Source: Calliopsis andreniformis
Taxonomy: Eukaryota; Arthropoda; Insecta; Hymenoptera; Andrenidae
Assembly (NCBI RefSeq): GCF_051401765.1
Contig: NW_027480546.1
Coordinates: 992,001 to 1,056,000, forward strand
DNA length: 64,000 bases
Reading direction: 5' to 3'
A program made the position numbers and the translations under genes. A model generated the notes under the pieces. It saw only the letters and a list, made by a program, of their open reading frames with translations. It was not told the DNA's origin and ran no database searches. How positions within the stretch are numbered: position 1 is the stretch's first letter; each line of letters opens with the position of its first letter. Of the stretch, positions 41,108 to 56,800 are shown piece after piece.

Positions 41108-44100
41108 TCATGGTATAATTATGATGAATATCATGATCATCATTAAGATCATTATGGTTATTGCGATGATTATGGTTATTACGTTAATAATAATGGTTAT
41201 TAAGGTTATTTCCATGACTATTCTGTTTATTATGATGATTACTATTATCAATATGGTTGTTAGTATTATTATTATGATCACCATTCTGATTATTATGCCT
41301 ATTGTGATTTTTATGGCTATTATGACTATTGTAATGATTATTACGATTATTTCCAAGTTCATTATTGTTATTATTACGACTATTATGATTATTATGGCTA
41401 TTATGACTAGTATGGTTGTTATGGCAAGTATAATGTATATTATGATTATTTCCGTACCCAGTATGGTTATTATTATGATTATTATGGTTATTACGGATCT
41501 TGGTATAATTATCATGGATATTATGGTCATCATTAAGATTATTATGGTTACTATGATTATTGTGATTATTGCTATGCTTATTAAGATTACAATTACGATT
41601 ATTATGATTATTGTAGTTATTATGATGATCACTATTATTATTATGGTTGTTAGTATGATTATTAGGATCAACATTCAGATTATTATGGCTATTATGATTT
41701 TTATGGTTATTATTGCTATTATAATGATAAATATGATTATTTGCAAGTTTATTATGGTTATTATTATGACTATTATGATTATTATAGTTATTATGATTAT
41801 TATGATTATTATGGCTAGTATAATGCTTATTATGATTACTTCCAAGCTTATTATGGTTATTATTATAATTATTATGATTATTATGTTTATTATGATTATT
41901 ATGGCTACTATGGCTAGTATAACGGTTATTATGATTATTTCAAAGCTTATTATGTTTATTATTATGATTACTCTGATTATTATATGTCTAGGTATAATTA
42001 TGATGAATATTATGGTCATCATTAAGATCATTATGGTTATTACGTTAATAATAATGATTATTAAGATTATTTCCATGACTATTTTGTTTATTATGATGAT
42101 TACTATGATCATTATGGTTGTTAGTATGATTATCAGGATGAACATTCAGATTATTATGGCTATTATGATCTTTATGGTTATCATTGCTATTATAATGATA
42201 AATATGATTATTTCCAAGTTTATTATGGGTATTATTATGACTAGTATGATTATTAGAGTTATTATGATTATTATGGCTAGTATAATGCTTATTCTGATTA
42301 TTTCCAAGCTTATTATGGTTATTACTATAATTATTATGATTATTACGGTTATTATGATTATAATGGTTACTATGGCTAGTATAACGGTTATTATGATTAT
42401 TTCAAAGCTTATTATGTTTATTATTATGGTTACTATGATTATTATGGATCTTGGTATAATTATGATGAATATCATGATCATCATTAAGATCATTATGGTT
42501 TTTGCGATTATTATGACTATTATGATTATTCTAGTTATTACGATTATTATGGTTATTATGGCTAGTATAAAGGTTATTATGATCATTTCAAAGCTTATTA
42601 TGTTTGTTATTATGATTACTCTGATTATTATATGTCTTAGTATAATTATGATAAATATTATGGTCATCATTAAGATCATTATGGTTATTACGATGATTAT
42701 GGTTATTCCGTTAATAATAATGGTTATTAAGATTATTTCCATGACTATTCTGTTTATTATGATGATTACTATGATCAATATGGTTGTTAGTATTATTATT
42801 ATGATCACCATTCTGAATATTATGCCTATTGTGATTTTTATGGCTATTATGACTATTGTAATGATTATCACGATTATTTCCAAGTTCATTATTGTTATTA
42901 TTACGACTATTATGATTATTATGGCTATTATGACTATTATGGTTGTTATGGCTAGTATAATGTATATTATGATTATTTCCGAACCCATTATGGTTATTAT
43001 TATGATTATTATGATTATTACGGATCTTGATATAATTATCATGAACATTATGATCATCACTAAGATTATTACGGTTACTATGATTATTGTGATTATTGCT
43101 AAGCTTATTAACATTACACTTACGATTATTATGGTTATTGTAGTTATTATGATGATCACTGTGATCATTATGGTTGTTAGTATGATTATTATGATCACCA
43201 TTCTGATTCTTATGGCTATTGTGATTTTTATGGCTATTATGACTATTATAATGATTATTACGATTATTTCCAAGTTCATTATTGTTATTATTACGACTAT
43301 TATGATTATTATGGCTATTATGACTATTATGGTTGATATGGCTAGTATAACGTATATTATGATTATTTCCGTACCCAGTATGGTTATTATTATGATTATT
43401 ATGATTATTACGGATCTTGGTATAGTTATCATGGATATTATGATCATCATTAAGATTATTATGGTTACAATGGTTATTGTGATTATTGCTGTGCTTATTA
43501 ACATTACAATTACGATTATTATGATTATTGTAGTTATTATGATGATCACTATGATTATTATGGTTGTTAGTATGATTATCAGGATCAACATTCAGATTAT
43601 TATGGCTATTATGATCTATATGGTTATTATTGCTATTATAATGATAAATATGATTATTTCCAAGTTTATTATGGGTATTATTATGACTAGTATGATTATT
43701 ATAGTTATTATGATTATTATGGCTAGTATAATGCGTATTCTGATTATTTCCAAGCTTATTATGGTTATTACTATAATTATTATGATTAATATGGTTATTA
43801 TGATTAGTATGGTTACTATGGCTAGTATAACGGTTATTATGAATATTTCAAAGCCTATTATGTTTATTATTATGATTACTCTGATTATTATATGTCTAGG
43901 TATAATTATGATGAATATTATGGTCATCATTCAGATCATCATGGTTATTACGATGATTATGGTTATTATGTTAATAATAATGGTTATTAAGATTATTTCC
44001 ATGACTATTCTGTTTATTATGATGTTTACTATGATCATTATGGTTGTTAGTATTATTATTATGATCACCATTCTGATTATTATGCCTATTGTGATTTTTA

Positions 44101-47100
44101 TGGCTATTATGACTATTGTAATGATTATTACGATTATTTCCAAGTTCATTATTGTTATTATTACGACTATTATGATTATTATGGGTATTATGACTATTAT
44201 GGTTGTTATGGCTGGTATAATGTATATTATGATTATTTCCGAACCCATTATGGTTATTATTATGATTATTATGATTATTACGGATCTTGATGTAATTATC
44301 ATGAATATTATGATCATCATTAAGTTTATTATGGTTACTCTGATTATTGTGATTATTGCTATCCTTATTAACATTACAATTACGATTATTATGATTATTG
44401 TAGTTATTATGATGATCACTATGATTATTATGGCTGTTAGTATGATTATTATGATCAACATTCAGATTATTATGGCCATTATGATTTTTATGGTTATTAT
44501 TGGTATTATAATGATAAATATGATTATTTCCAAGTTTATTACGGTTATTATTATGACTATTATGATTATTTTAGTTATTATGATTATTATGATTGTTATA
44601 GCTAGTATAATGCTTATTATGACTATTTCCAAGCTTATTATGGTTATTATTATAATTATTGTGATTATTATGGCTATTATGAGTAGTATGGTTACTATGG
44701 CTAGTATAACGGTTATTATGATTATTTCAAAGCTTATTATGTTTATTATTATGATTACTCTGATTATTATATGTCTAGGAATAATTATGATGAACATTAT
44801 GGTCATCATTAAGATCATTATGGTTATTACTATGATTATGGTTATTACGTTAATAATAATAGTTATTAAGATTATTTCCATGACTATTCTGTTTATTATG
44901 ATGATTACTATGATCATTATGGTTGTTAGTATTATTATTATGATCACCATTCTGATTATTGTGCCTATTGCGATTTTTATGGCTATTATGACTATTGTAA
45001 TGATTATTACGATTATTTCCAAGTTCATTATGGTTATTATTACGACTATTATGATTATTATGGTTATTACGACTATTATGGTTGTTATGGTAAGTATAAT
45101 GTATATTATGATTATTTCCGTACCCAGTATGGTTATTATTATGATTATTATGTTTATTACGGATCTTGATATAATTATCATGGATATTATGGTCATCATT
45201 AAGATTATTATGGTTACAATGGTAATTGTGATTATTGCTATGCTTATTAACATTACAATTACGATTATTATGATTATCGTAGTTATTATGATGATCACTA
45301 TGATTATTATGGCTGTTAGTATGATGATTATGATCAACATTCTGATTATTATGGCTATTATGATTTTTATGGTTATTATTGCTATTATAATGATAAATAT
45401 GATTATTTGCAAGTTTATTATGGTTATTATTATGACTATTATGATTATTATAGTTATTATGATTATTATGATTATTATGGCTAGTATAATGCTTATTATG
45501 ATTACTTCCAAGCTTATTATGGTTATTATTATAATTATTATGATTATTATGTTTATTATGATTATTATGGCTACTATGGCTAGTATAACGGTTATTATGA
45601 TTATTTCAAAGCTTATTATGTTTATTATTATGATTACTCTGATTATTATATGTCTAGGTATAATTATGATGAATATTATGGTCATCATTAAGATCATTAT
45701 GGTTATTACGTTAATAATAATGATTATTAAGATTATTTCCATGACTATTTTGTTTATTATGATGATTACTATGATCATTATGGTTGTTAGTATGATTATC
45801 AGGATGAAGATTCAGATTATTATGGCTATTATGATCTTTATGGTTATTATTGCTATTATAATGATAAATATGATTATTTCCAAGTTTATTATGGGTATTA
45901 TTATGACTAGTATGATTATTATAGTTATTATGATTATTATGGCTAGTATAATGCTTATTATGATTATTTCCAAGCTTATTATGGTTATTACTATAATTAT
46001 TATGAATACTATGGTTATTAAGATTATTATGGTTACTATGGCTAGTATAACGGTTATTATGATTATTTCAAAGCTTATTATGTTTATTATTATGATTGCT
46101 CTGATTATTATATGTCTAGGTATAATTATGATGAATATTATGGTCATCATTAAGATCATTATGGTTATTACGTTAATAATATTGATTATTAAGATTATTT
46201 CCATGACTGTTTTGTTTATTATGATGATTACTGTGATTATTATGGTTGTTAGTATGATTATCAGGATCAACATTCAGATTATTATGGCTATTATGATCTT
46301 TATGGTTATTATGGCTATTATAATGATAAATATGATTATTTCCAAGTTTATTATGTGTATTATTATGTCTAGTATGATTATTATAGTTATTATGATTATT
46401 ATGGCTAGTATAATGTTTATTCTGATTATTTCCAAGCTTATTATGGTTATTACTATAATTATTATGATTATTATGGTTATTATGATTATTATGGTTACTA
46501 TGGATAGTATAACGGTTTTTATGATTATTTCAAAGCTTATTATGTTTATTATTATGGTTACTATGATTATTATGGATCTTGGTATAATTATGATGAATAT
46601 CATGATCATCATTAAGATCATTATGGTTATTGCGATTATTATGACTATTATGATTATTCTAGTTATTACGATTATTATGGTTATTATGGCTAGTATAAAG
46701 GTTATTATGATTATTTCAAAGCTTATTATGTTTATTATTATGATTACTCTGATTATTATATGTCTTAGTATAATTACGATAAATATTATGGTCACCATTA
46801 AGATCCTTATGGTTATTACGATGATTATGGTTATTACCTTAATAATAATGATTATTAAGATTATTTCCATGACTATACTGTTTATTATGATGATTACAAT
46901 GATCATTATGGTTGTTAGTATGATTATTATGATCACCATTCAGATTATTATGGGTATTGTGATTTTTATGGCTATTATGACTATTATAATGATTATTACG
47001 TTTATTTCCAAGTTCGTTATTGTTATTATTACGACTATTACGATTATTATGGCTATTATGACTATTATGATTGATATGGCTAGTATAATGTATATTATGA

Positions 47101-50100
47101 TTATTTCCGAACCCATTGTGGTTATTATTATGATTATTATGATTATTACGGATCTTGGTATAATTATCATGGATATTATGATCATCATTAAGATTATTAT
47201 GGTTACTATGATTATTGTGATTATTGCTATGCTTATTAGGATTACAATTACGATTATTATGATTATTGTAGTTATTATGATGATCACTATTATTATTATG
47301 GTTGTTAGTATTATTATTAGGATCAACATTCAGATTATTATGGCGATTATGATTTTTATGGTTATTATTGCTATTATAATGATAAATATGGTTATTTCCA
47401 AGTTTATTATGGTTATTATTATGACTAGTATGATTATTATAGTTATTACGATTATCATGGCTAGTACAATGCTTATTATGATTATTTCCAGGATTATTAT
47501 GGTTCTTACTATAATTATTATGATTATTATGGTTATTATGATTATTATGGTTACTATGGCTAGTATAACGGTTATTATGATTATTTCAAAACTTATTATG
47601 TTTATTGTTATGGTTACTTTGATTATTATGGATCATGGTATAATTATGATGAATATCATGATCATCATTAAGATCATTATGGTTATTGCGATAATTATGG
47701 TTATTACGTTAATAATAATGGTTATTAAGGTTATTTCCATGACTATTCTGTTTATTATGATGATTACTATTATCAATATGGTTGTTAGTATTATTATTAT
47801 GATCACCATTCTGATTATTATGCCTATTGTGATTTTTATGGCTATTATGACTATTGTAATGATTATTACGATTATTTCCAAGTTCATTATTGTTATTATT
47901 ACGACTATTATGATTATTATGGCTATTATGACTAGTATGGTTGTTATGGCAAGTATAATGTATATTATGATTATTTCCGTACCCAGTATGGTTATTATTA
48001 TGATTATTATGGTTATTACGGATCTTGGTATAATTATCATGGATATTATGATCATCATTAAGATTATTATGGTTACTATGATTATTGTGATTATTGCTAT
48101 GCTTATTAAGATTACAATTACGATTATTATGATTATTGTAGTTCTTATGATGATCACTATTATTATTATGGTTGTTAGTATTATTATTAGGATCAACATT
48201 CAGATTATTATGGCTATTATGATTTTTATGGTTATTATTGCTATTATAATGATAAATATGGTTATTTCCAAGTTTATTATGGTTATTATTATGACTAGTA
48301 TGATTATTATAGTTATTACGATTATTATGGCTAGTACAATGCTTATTATGATTATTTCCAGGATTATTATGGTTCTTACTATAATTATTATGATTATTAT
48401 GGTTATTATGATTATTATGGTTACTATGGCTAGTATAACGGTTATTATGATTATTTCAAAACTTATTATGTTTATTATTATGGTTACTTTGATTATTATG
48501 GATCATGGTATAATTATGATGAATATCATGATCATCATTAAGATCATTATGGTTATTGCGATGATTATGGTTATTACGTTAATAATAATGGTTATTAAGG
48601 TTATTTCCATGACTATTCTGTTTATTATGATGATTACTATTATCAATATGGTTGTTAGTATTATTATTATGATCACCATTCTGATTATTATGCCTATTGT
48701 GATTTTTATGGCTATTATGACTATTGTAATGATTATTACGATTATTTCCAAGTTCATTATGGTTATTATTACGACTATTATGATTATTATGGCTATTACG
48801 ACTATTATGGTTGTTATGGTAAGTATAATGTATATTATGATTATTTCCGTACCCAGTATGGTTATTATTATGATTATTATGGTTATTACGGATCTTGGTA
48901 TAATTATCATGGATATTATGGTCATCATTAAGATTATTATGGTTACAATGGTTATTGTGGTTATTGCTATGCTTATTAACATTACAATTACGATTATTAT
49001 GATTATCGTAGTTTTTATGATGATCACTATGATTATTATGGCTGTTAGTATGATGATTATGATCAACATTCTGATTATTATGGCTATTATGATTTTTATG
49101 GTTATTATTGCTATTATAATGATAAATATGATTATTTGCAAGTTTATTATGGTTATTATTATGACTATTATGATTATTATAGTTATTATGATTATTATGA
49201 TTAATATGGCTAGTATAATGCTTATTATGATTACTTCCAAGCTTATTATGGTTATTATTATAATTATTATGATTATTATGTTTATTCTGATTATTATGGC
49301 TACTATGGCTAGTATAACGGTTATTATGATTATTTCAAAGCTTATTATGTTTATTATTATGATTACTCTGATTATTATATGTCTAGGTATAATTATGATG
49401 AATATTATGGTCATCATTAAGATCATTATGGTTATTACGTTAATAATAATGATTATTAAGATTATTTCCATGACTATTTTGTTTATTATGATGATTACTA
49501 TGATCATTATGGTTGTTAGTATGATTATCAGGATGAACATTCAGATTATTATGGCTATTATGATCTTTATGGTTATTATTGCTATTATAATGATAAATAT
49601 GATTATTTCCAAGTTTATTATGGGTATTATTATGACTAGTATGATTATTAGAGTTATTATGATTATTATGGCTAGTATAATGCTTATTCTGATTATTTCC
49701 AAGCTTATTATGGTTATTACTATAATTATTATGATTATTATGGTTACTATGGCTAGTATAACGGTTATTATGATTATTTCAAAGCTTATTATGTTTATTA
49801 TTATTGTTACTATGATTATTATGGATCTTGGTATAATTATGATGAATATCATGATCATCATTAAGATCATTATGGTTATTGCGATTATTATGACTATTAT
49901 CATTATTCTAGTTATTAAGATTATTATGGCTATTATGGCTAGTATAAAGGTTATTATTATTATTTCAAAGCTTATTATGTTTATTATTATGATTACTGTG
50001 ATTGTTATATGTCTTAGTATAATTATGATGAATATAATGGTCATCATTAGGATCACTATGGTTATTACGATGATTATTGTTATTACGTTAATAATAATGG

Positions 50101-50881
50101 TTATTAAGATTATTTCCATGACTATTCTGTTTATTATGATGATTACTATGATCATTATGGTTGTTAGTATTATTATTATGATCACCATTCTGATTATTAT
50201 GGCTATTGTGATTTTTATGGCTATTATGACTATTGTAATGATTATTACGATTATTTCCAAGTTCATTATTGTTAATATTACGACTATTATGATTATTATG
50301 GCTATTACGAGTATTATGGTTGTTATGGCTAGTATAATGTATATTATGATTATTTCCGAACCCATTATGGTTATTATTATGATTATTATGATTATTACGG
50401 ATCTTCATATAATTATCATGAATATTATGATCATCACTAAGATTATTACGGTTACTATGATTATTGTGATTATTGCTAAGCTTATTAACATTACAATTAC
50501 GATTATTATGATTATTGTAGTTATTGTGATGATCACTGTGATCATTATGGTTGTTAGTATGATTATTATGATCACCACACTGATTCTTATGGCTATTGTG
50601 ACCTTTATGGTTATTATTGCCATTATAATGATAAATATGATTATTTCCAAGTTTATTATGGGTATTATTATGACTAGTATGATTATTATAGTTATTATGA
50701 TTATTATGGCTAGTATAATGCTTATTATGATTATTTCCAAGCTTATTATGGTTATTACTATAATTGTTATGAATACTATGGTTATTATGATTATTATGGT
50801 TACTATGGCTAGTATAACGGTTATTATGATTATTTCAAAACTTATTATGTTTATTATTATGGTTACTTTGATTATTATGGA
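41108..50881 (-). repeat. Large higher-order repeat, 9774-bp form, copy A2
   Basis: The second copy, in direct tandem with A1. Compared stretches agree base for base, including rare variants such as TATGATTAGAGTTATT (42250 against 32476), AATGCGTATTCTG and GATTGATATGGC. Such similarity over about 9.8 kb, next to left-arm duplicates with scattered differences, points to very recent duplication or homogenisation, or to a collapse or duplication error in the assembly. Confidence 0.9.
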
Positions 50882-53800
50882 TCATGGTATAATTATGATG
50901 AATATCATGATCATCATTAAGATCATTATGGTTATTGCGATGATTATGGTTATTACGTTAATAATAATGGTTATTAAGGTTATTTCCATGACTATTCTGT
51001 TTATTATGATGATTACTATTATCAATATGGTTGTTAGTATTATTATTATGATCACCATTCTGATTATTATGCCTATTGTGATTTTTATGGCTATTATGAC
51101 TATTGTAATGATTATTACGATTATTTCCAAGTTCATTATTGTTATTATTACGACTATTATGATTATTATGGCTATTATGACTAGTATGGTTGTTATGGCA
51201 AGTATAATGTATATTATGATTATTTCCGTACCCAGTATGGTTATTATTATGATTATTATGGTTATTACGGATCTTGGTATAATTATCATGGATATTATGA
51301 TCATCATTAAGATTATTATGGTTACTATGATTATTGTGATTATTGCTATGCTTATTAAGATTACAATTACGATTATTATGATTATTGTAGTTATTATGAT
51401 GATCACTATTATTATTATGGTTGTTAGTATTATTATTAGGATCAACATTCAGATTATTATGGCTATTATGATTTTTATGGTTATTATTGCTATTATAATG
51501 ATAAATATGATTATTTCCAAGTTTATTATGGTTATTATTATGACTAGTATGATTATTATAGTTATTACGATTATTATGGCTAGTACAATGCTTATTATGA
51601 TTATTTCCAGGATTATTATGGTTCTTACTATAATTATTATGAATACTATGGTTATTAAGATTATTATGGTTACTATGGCTAGTATAACGGTTATTATGAT
51701 TATTTCAAAGCTTATTATGTTTATTATTATGGTTACTCTGATTATTATATGTCTAGGTATAATTATGATGAATATTATGGTCATCATTAAGATCATTATG
51801 GTTATTACGTTAATAATATTGATTATTAAGATTATTTCCATGACTGTTTTGTTTATTATGATGATTACTATGATTATTATGGTTGTTAGTATGATTATCA
51901 GGATCAACATTCAGATTATTATGGCTATTATGATCTTTATGGTTATTATTGCTATTATAATGATAAATATGATTATTTCCAAGTTTATTATGGGTATTAT
52001 TATGACTAGTATGATTATTAGAGTTATTATGATTATTATGGCTAGTATAATGCTTATTCTGATTATTTCCAAGCTTATTATGGTTATTACTATAATTATT
52101 ATGATTATTACGGTTATTATGATTATAATGGTTACTATGGCTAGTATAACGGTTATTATGATTATTTCAAAGCTTATTATGTTTATTATTATGGTTACTA
52201 TGATTATTATGGATCTTGGTATAATTATGATGAATATCATGATCATCATTAAGATCATTATGGTTTTTGCGATTATTATGACTATTATGATTATTCTAGT
52301 TATTACGATTATTATGGTTATTATGGCTAGTATAAAGGTTATTATGATCATTTCAAAGCTTATTATGTTTGTTATTATGATTACTCTGATTATTATATGT
52401 CTTAGTATAATTATGATAAATATTATGGTCATCATTAAGATCATTATGGTTATTACGATGATTATGGTTATTCCGTTAATAATAATGGTTATTAAGATTA
52501 TTTCCATGACTATTCTGTTTATTATGATGATTACTATGATCAATATGGTTGTTAGTATTATTATTATGATCACCATTCTGAATATTATGCCTATTGTGAT
52601 TTTTATGGCTATTATGACTATTGTAATGATTATTACGATTATTTCCAAGTTCATTATTGTTATTATTACGACTATTATGATTATTATGGCTATTATGACT
52701 ATTATGGTTGTTATGGCTAGTATAATGTATATTATGATTATTTCCGAACCCATTATGGTTATTATTATGATTATTATGATTATTACGGATCTTGATATAA
52801 TTATCATGAACATTATGATCATCACTAAGATTATTACGGTTACTATGATTATTGTGATTATTGCTAAGCTTATTAACATTACACTTACGATTATTATGGT
52901 TATTGTAGTTATTATGATGATCACTGTGATCATTATGGTTGTTAGTATGATTATTATGATCACCATTCTGATTCTTATGGCTATTGTGATTTTTATGGCT
53001 ATTATGACTATTATAATGATTATTACGATTATTTCCAAGTTCATTATTGTTATTATTACGACTATTATGATTATTATGGCTATTATGACTATTATGGTTG
53101 ATATGGCTAGTATAATGTATATTATGATTATTTCCGTACCCAGTATGGTTATTATTATGATTATTATGATTATTACGGATCTTGGTATAATTATCATGGA
53201 TATTATGATCATCATTAAGATTATTATGGTTACAATGGTTATTGTGATTATTGCTATGCTTATTAACATTACAATTACGATTATTATGATTATTGTAGTT
53301 ATTATGATGATCACTATGATTATTATGGTTGTTAGTATGATTATCAGGATCAACATTCAGATTATTATGGCTATTATGATCTATATGGTTATTATTGCTA
53401 TTATAATGATAAATATGATTATTTCCAAGTTTATTATGGGTATTATTATGACTAGTATGATTATTATAGTTATTATGATTATTATGGCTAGTATAATGCG
53501 TATTCTGATTATTTCCAAGCTTATTATGGTTATTACTATAATTATTATGAGTAATATGGTTATTATGATTAGTATGGTTACTATGGCTAGTATAACGGTT
53601 ATTATGAATATTTCAAAGCCTATTATGTTTATTATTATGATTACTCTGATTATTATATGTCTAGGAATAATTATGATGAACATTATGGTCATCATTAAGA
53701 TCATTATCGTTATTACTATGATTATGGTTATTACGTTAATAATAATAGTTATTAAGATTATTTCCATGACTATTCTGTTTATTATGATGATTACTATGAT

Positions 53801-56800
53801 CATTATGGTTGTTAGTATTATTATTATGATCACCATTCTGATTATTGTGCCTATTGCGATTTTTATGGCTATTATGACTATTGTAATGATTATTACGATT
53901 ATTTCCAAGTTCATTATGGTTATTATTACGACTATTATGATTATTATGGCTATTACGACTATTATGGTTGTTATGGTAAGTATAATGTATATTATGATTA
54001 TTTCCGTACCCAGTATGGATATTATTATGATTATTATGTTTATTACGGATCTTGGTATAATTATCATGGATATTATGGTCATCATTAAGATTATTATGGT
54101 TACAATGGTTATTGTGATTATTGCTATGCTTATTAACATTACAATTACGATTATTATGATTATCGTAGTTATTATGATGATCACTATGATTATTATGGCT
54201 GTTAGTATGATGATTATGATCAACATTCTGATTATTATGGCTATTATGATTTTTATGGTTATTATTGCTATTATAATGATAAATATGATTATTTGCAAGT
54301 TTATTATGGTTATTATTATGACTATTATGATTATTATAGTTATTATGATTATTATGATTATTATGGCTAGTATAATGCTTATTATGATTACTTCCAAGCT
54401 TATTATGGTTATTATTATAATTATTATGATTATTATGTTTATTATGATTATTATGGCTACTATGGCTAGTATAACGGTTATTATGATTATTTCAAAGCTT
54501 ATTATGTTTATTATTATGATTACTCTGATTATTATATGTCTAGGTATAATTATGATGAATATTATGGTCATCATTAAGATCATTATGGTTATTACGTTAA
54601 TAATAATGATTATTAGGATTATTTCCATGACTATTTTGTTTATTATGATGATTACTATGATCATTATGGTTGTTAGTATGATTATCAGGATGAAGATTCA
54701 GATTATTATGGCTATTATGATCTTTATGGTTGTTATTGCTATTATAATGATAAATATGATTATTTCCAAGTTTATTATGGGTATTATTATGACTAGTATG
54801 ATTATTATAGTTATTATGATTATTATGGCTAGTATAATGCTTATTATGATTATTTCCAAGCTTATTATGGTTATTACTATAATTATTATGAATACTATGG
54901 TTATTAAGATTATTATGGTTACTATGGCTTGTATAACGGTTATTATGATTATTTCAAAGCTTATTATGTTTATTATTATGATTACTCTGATTATTATATG
55001 TCTAGGTATAATTATGATGAATATTATGGTCATCATTAAGATCATTATGGTTATTACGTTAATAATATTGATTATTAAGATTATTTCCATGACTGTTTTG
55101 TTTATTATGATGATTACTGTGATTATTATGGTTGTTAGTATGATTATCAGGATCAACATTCAGATTATTATGGCTATTATGATCTTTATGGTTATTATGG
55201 CTATTATAATGATAAATATGAATATTTCCAAGTTTATTATGTGTATTATTATGTCTAGTATGATTATTATAGTTATTATGATTATTATGGCTAGTATAAT
55301 GTTTATTCTGATTATTTCCAAGCTTATTATGGTTATTACTATAATTATTATGATTATTATGGTTATTATGGTTATTATGGTTACTATGGATAGTATTACG
55401 GTTTTTATGATTATTTCAAAGCTTATTATGTTTATTATTATGGTTACTATGATTATTATGGATCTTGGTATAATTATGATGAATATCATGATCATCATTA
55501 AGATCATTATGGTTATTGCGATTATTATGACTATTATGATTATTCTAGTTATTACGATTATTATGGTTATTATGGCTAGTATAAAGGTTATTATGATTAT
55601 TTCAAAGCTTATTATGTTTATTATTATGATTACTCTGATTATTATATGTCTTAGTATAATTACGATAAATATTATGGTCACCATTAAGATCCTTATGGTT
55701 ATTACGATGATTATGGTTATTACCTTAATAATAATGATTATTAAGATTATTTCCATTACTATACTGTTTATTATGATGATTACAATGATCATTATGGTTG
55801 TTAGTATGATTATTCTGATCACCATTCAGATTATTATGGCTATTGTGATTTTTATGGCTATTATGACTATTATAATGATTATTACGTTTATTTCCAAGTT
55901 CGTTATTGTTATTATTACGACTATTACGATTATTATGGCTATTATGACTATTATGATTGATATGGCTAGTATAATGTATATTATGATTATTTCCGAACCC
56001 ATTGTGGTTATTATTATGATTATTATGATTATTACGGATCTTGGTATAATTATCATGCATATTATGATCATCATTAAGATTATTATGGTTACTATGATTA
56101 TTGTGATTATTGCTATGCTTATTAAGATTACAATTAAGATTATTATGATTATTGTAGTTATTATGATGATCACTATTATTATTATGGTTGTTAGTATTAT
56201 TATTAGGATCAACATTCAGATTATTATGGCGATTATGATTTTTATGGTTATTATTGCTATTATAATGATAAATATGGTTATTTCCAAGTTTATTATGGTT
56301 ATTATTATAATTATTATGATTATTATGTTTATTCTGATTATTATGGCTACTATGGCTAGTATGACGGTTATTATGATTATTTCAAAGCTTATTATGTTTA
56401 TTATTATGATTACTCTGATTATTATATGTCTAGGTATAATTATGATGAATATTATGGTCATCATTAAGATCATTATGGTTATTACGTTAATAATAATGAT
56501 TATTAAGATTATTTCCATGACTATTTTGTTTATTATGATGATTACTATGATCATTATGGTTGTTAGTATGATTATCAGGATGAACATTCAGATTATTATG
56601 GCTATTATGATCTTTATGGTTATTATTGCTATTATAATGATAAATATGATTATTTCCAAGTTTATTATGGGTATTATTATGACTAGTATGATTATTAGAG
56701 TTATTATGATTATTATGGCTAGTATAATGCTTATTCTGATTATTTCCAAGCTTATTATGGTTATTACTATAATTATTATGATTATTATGGTTATTATGAT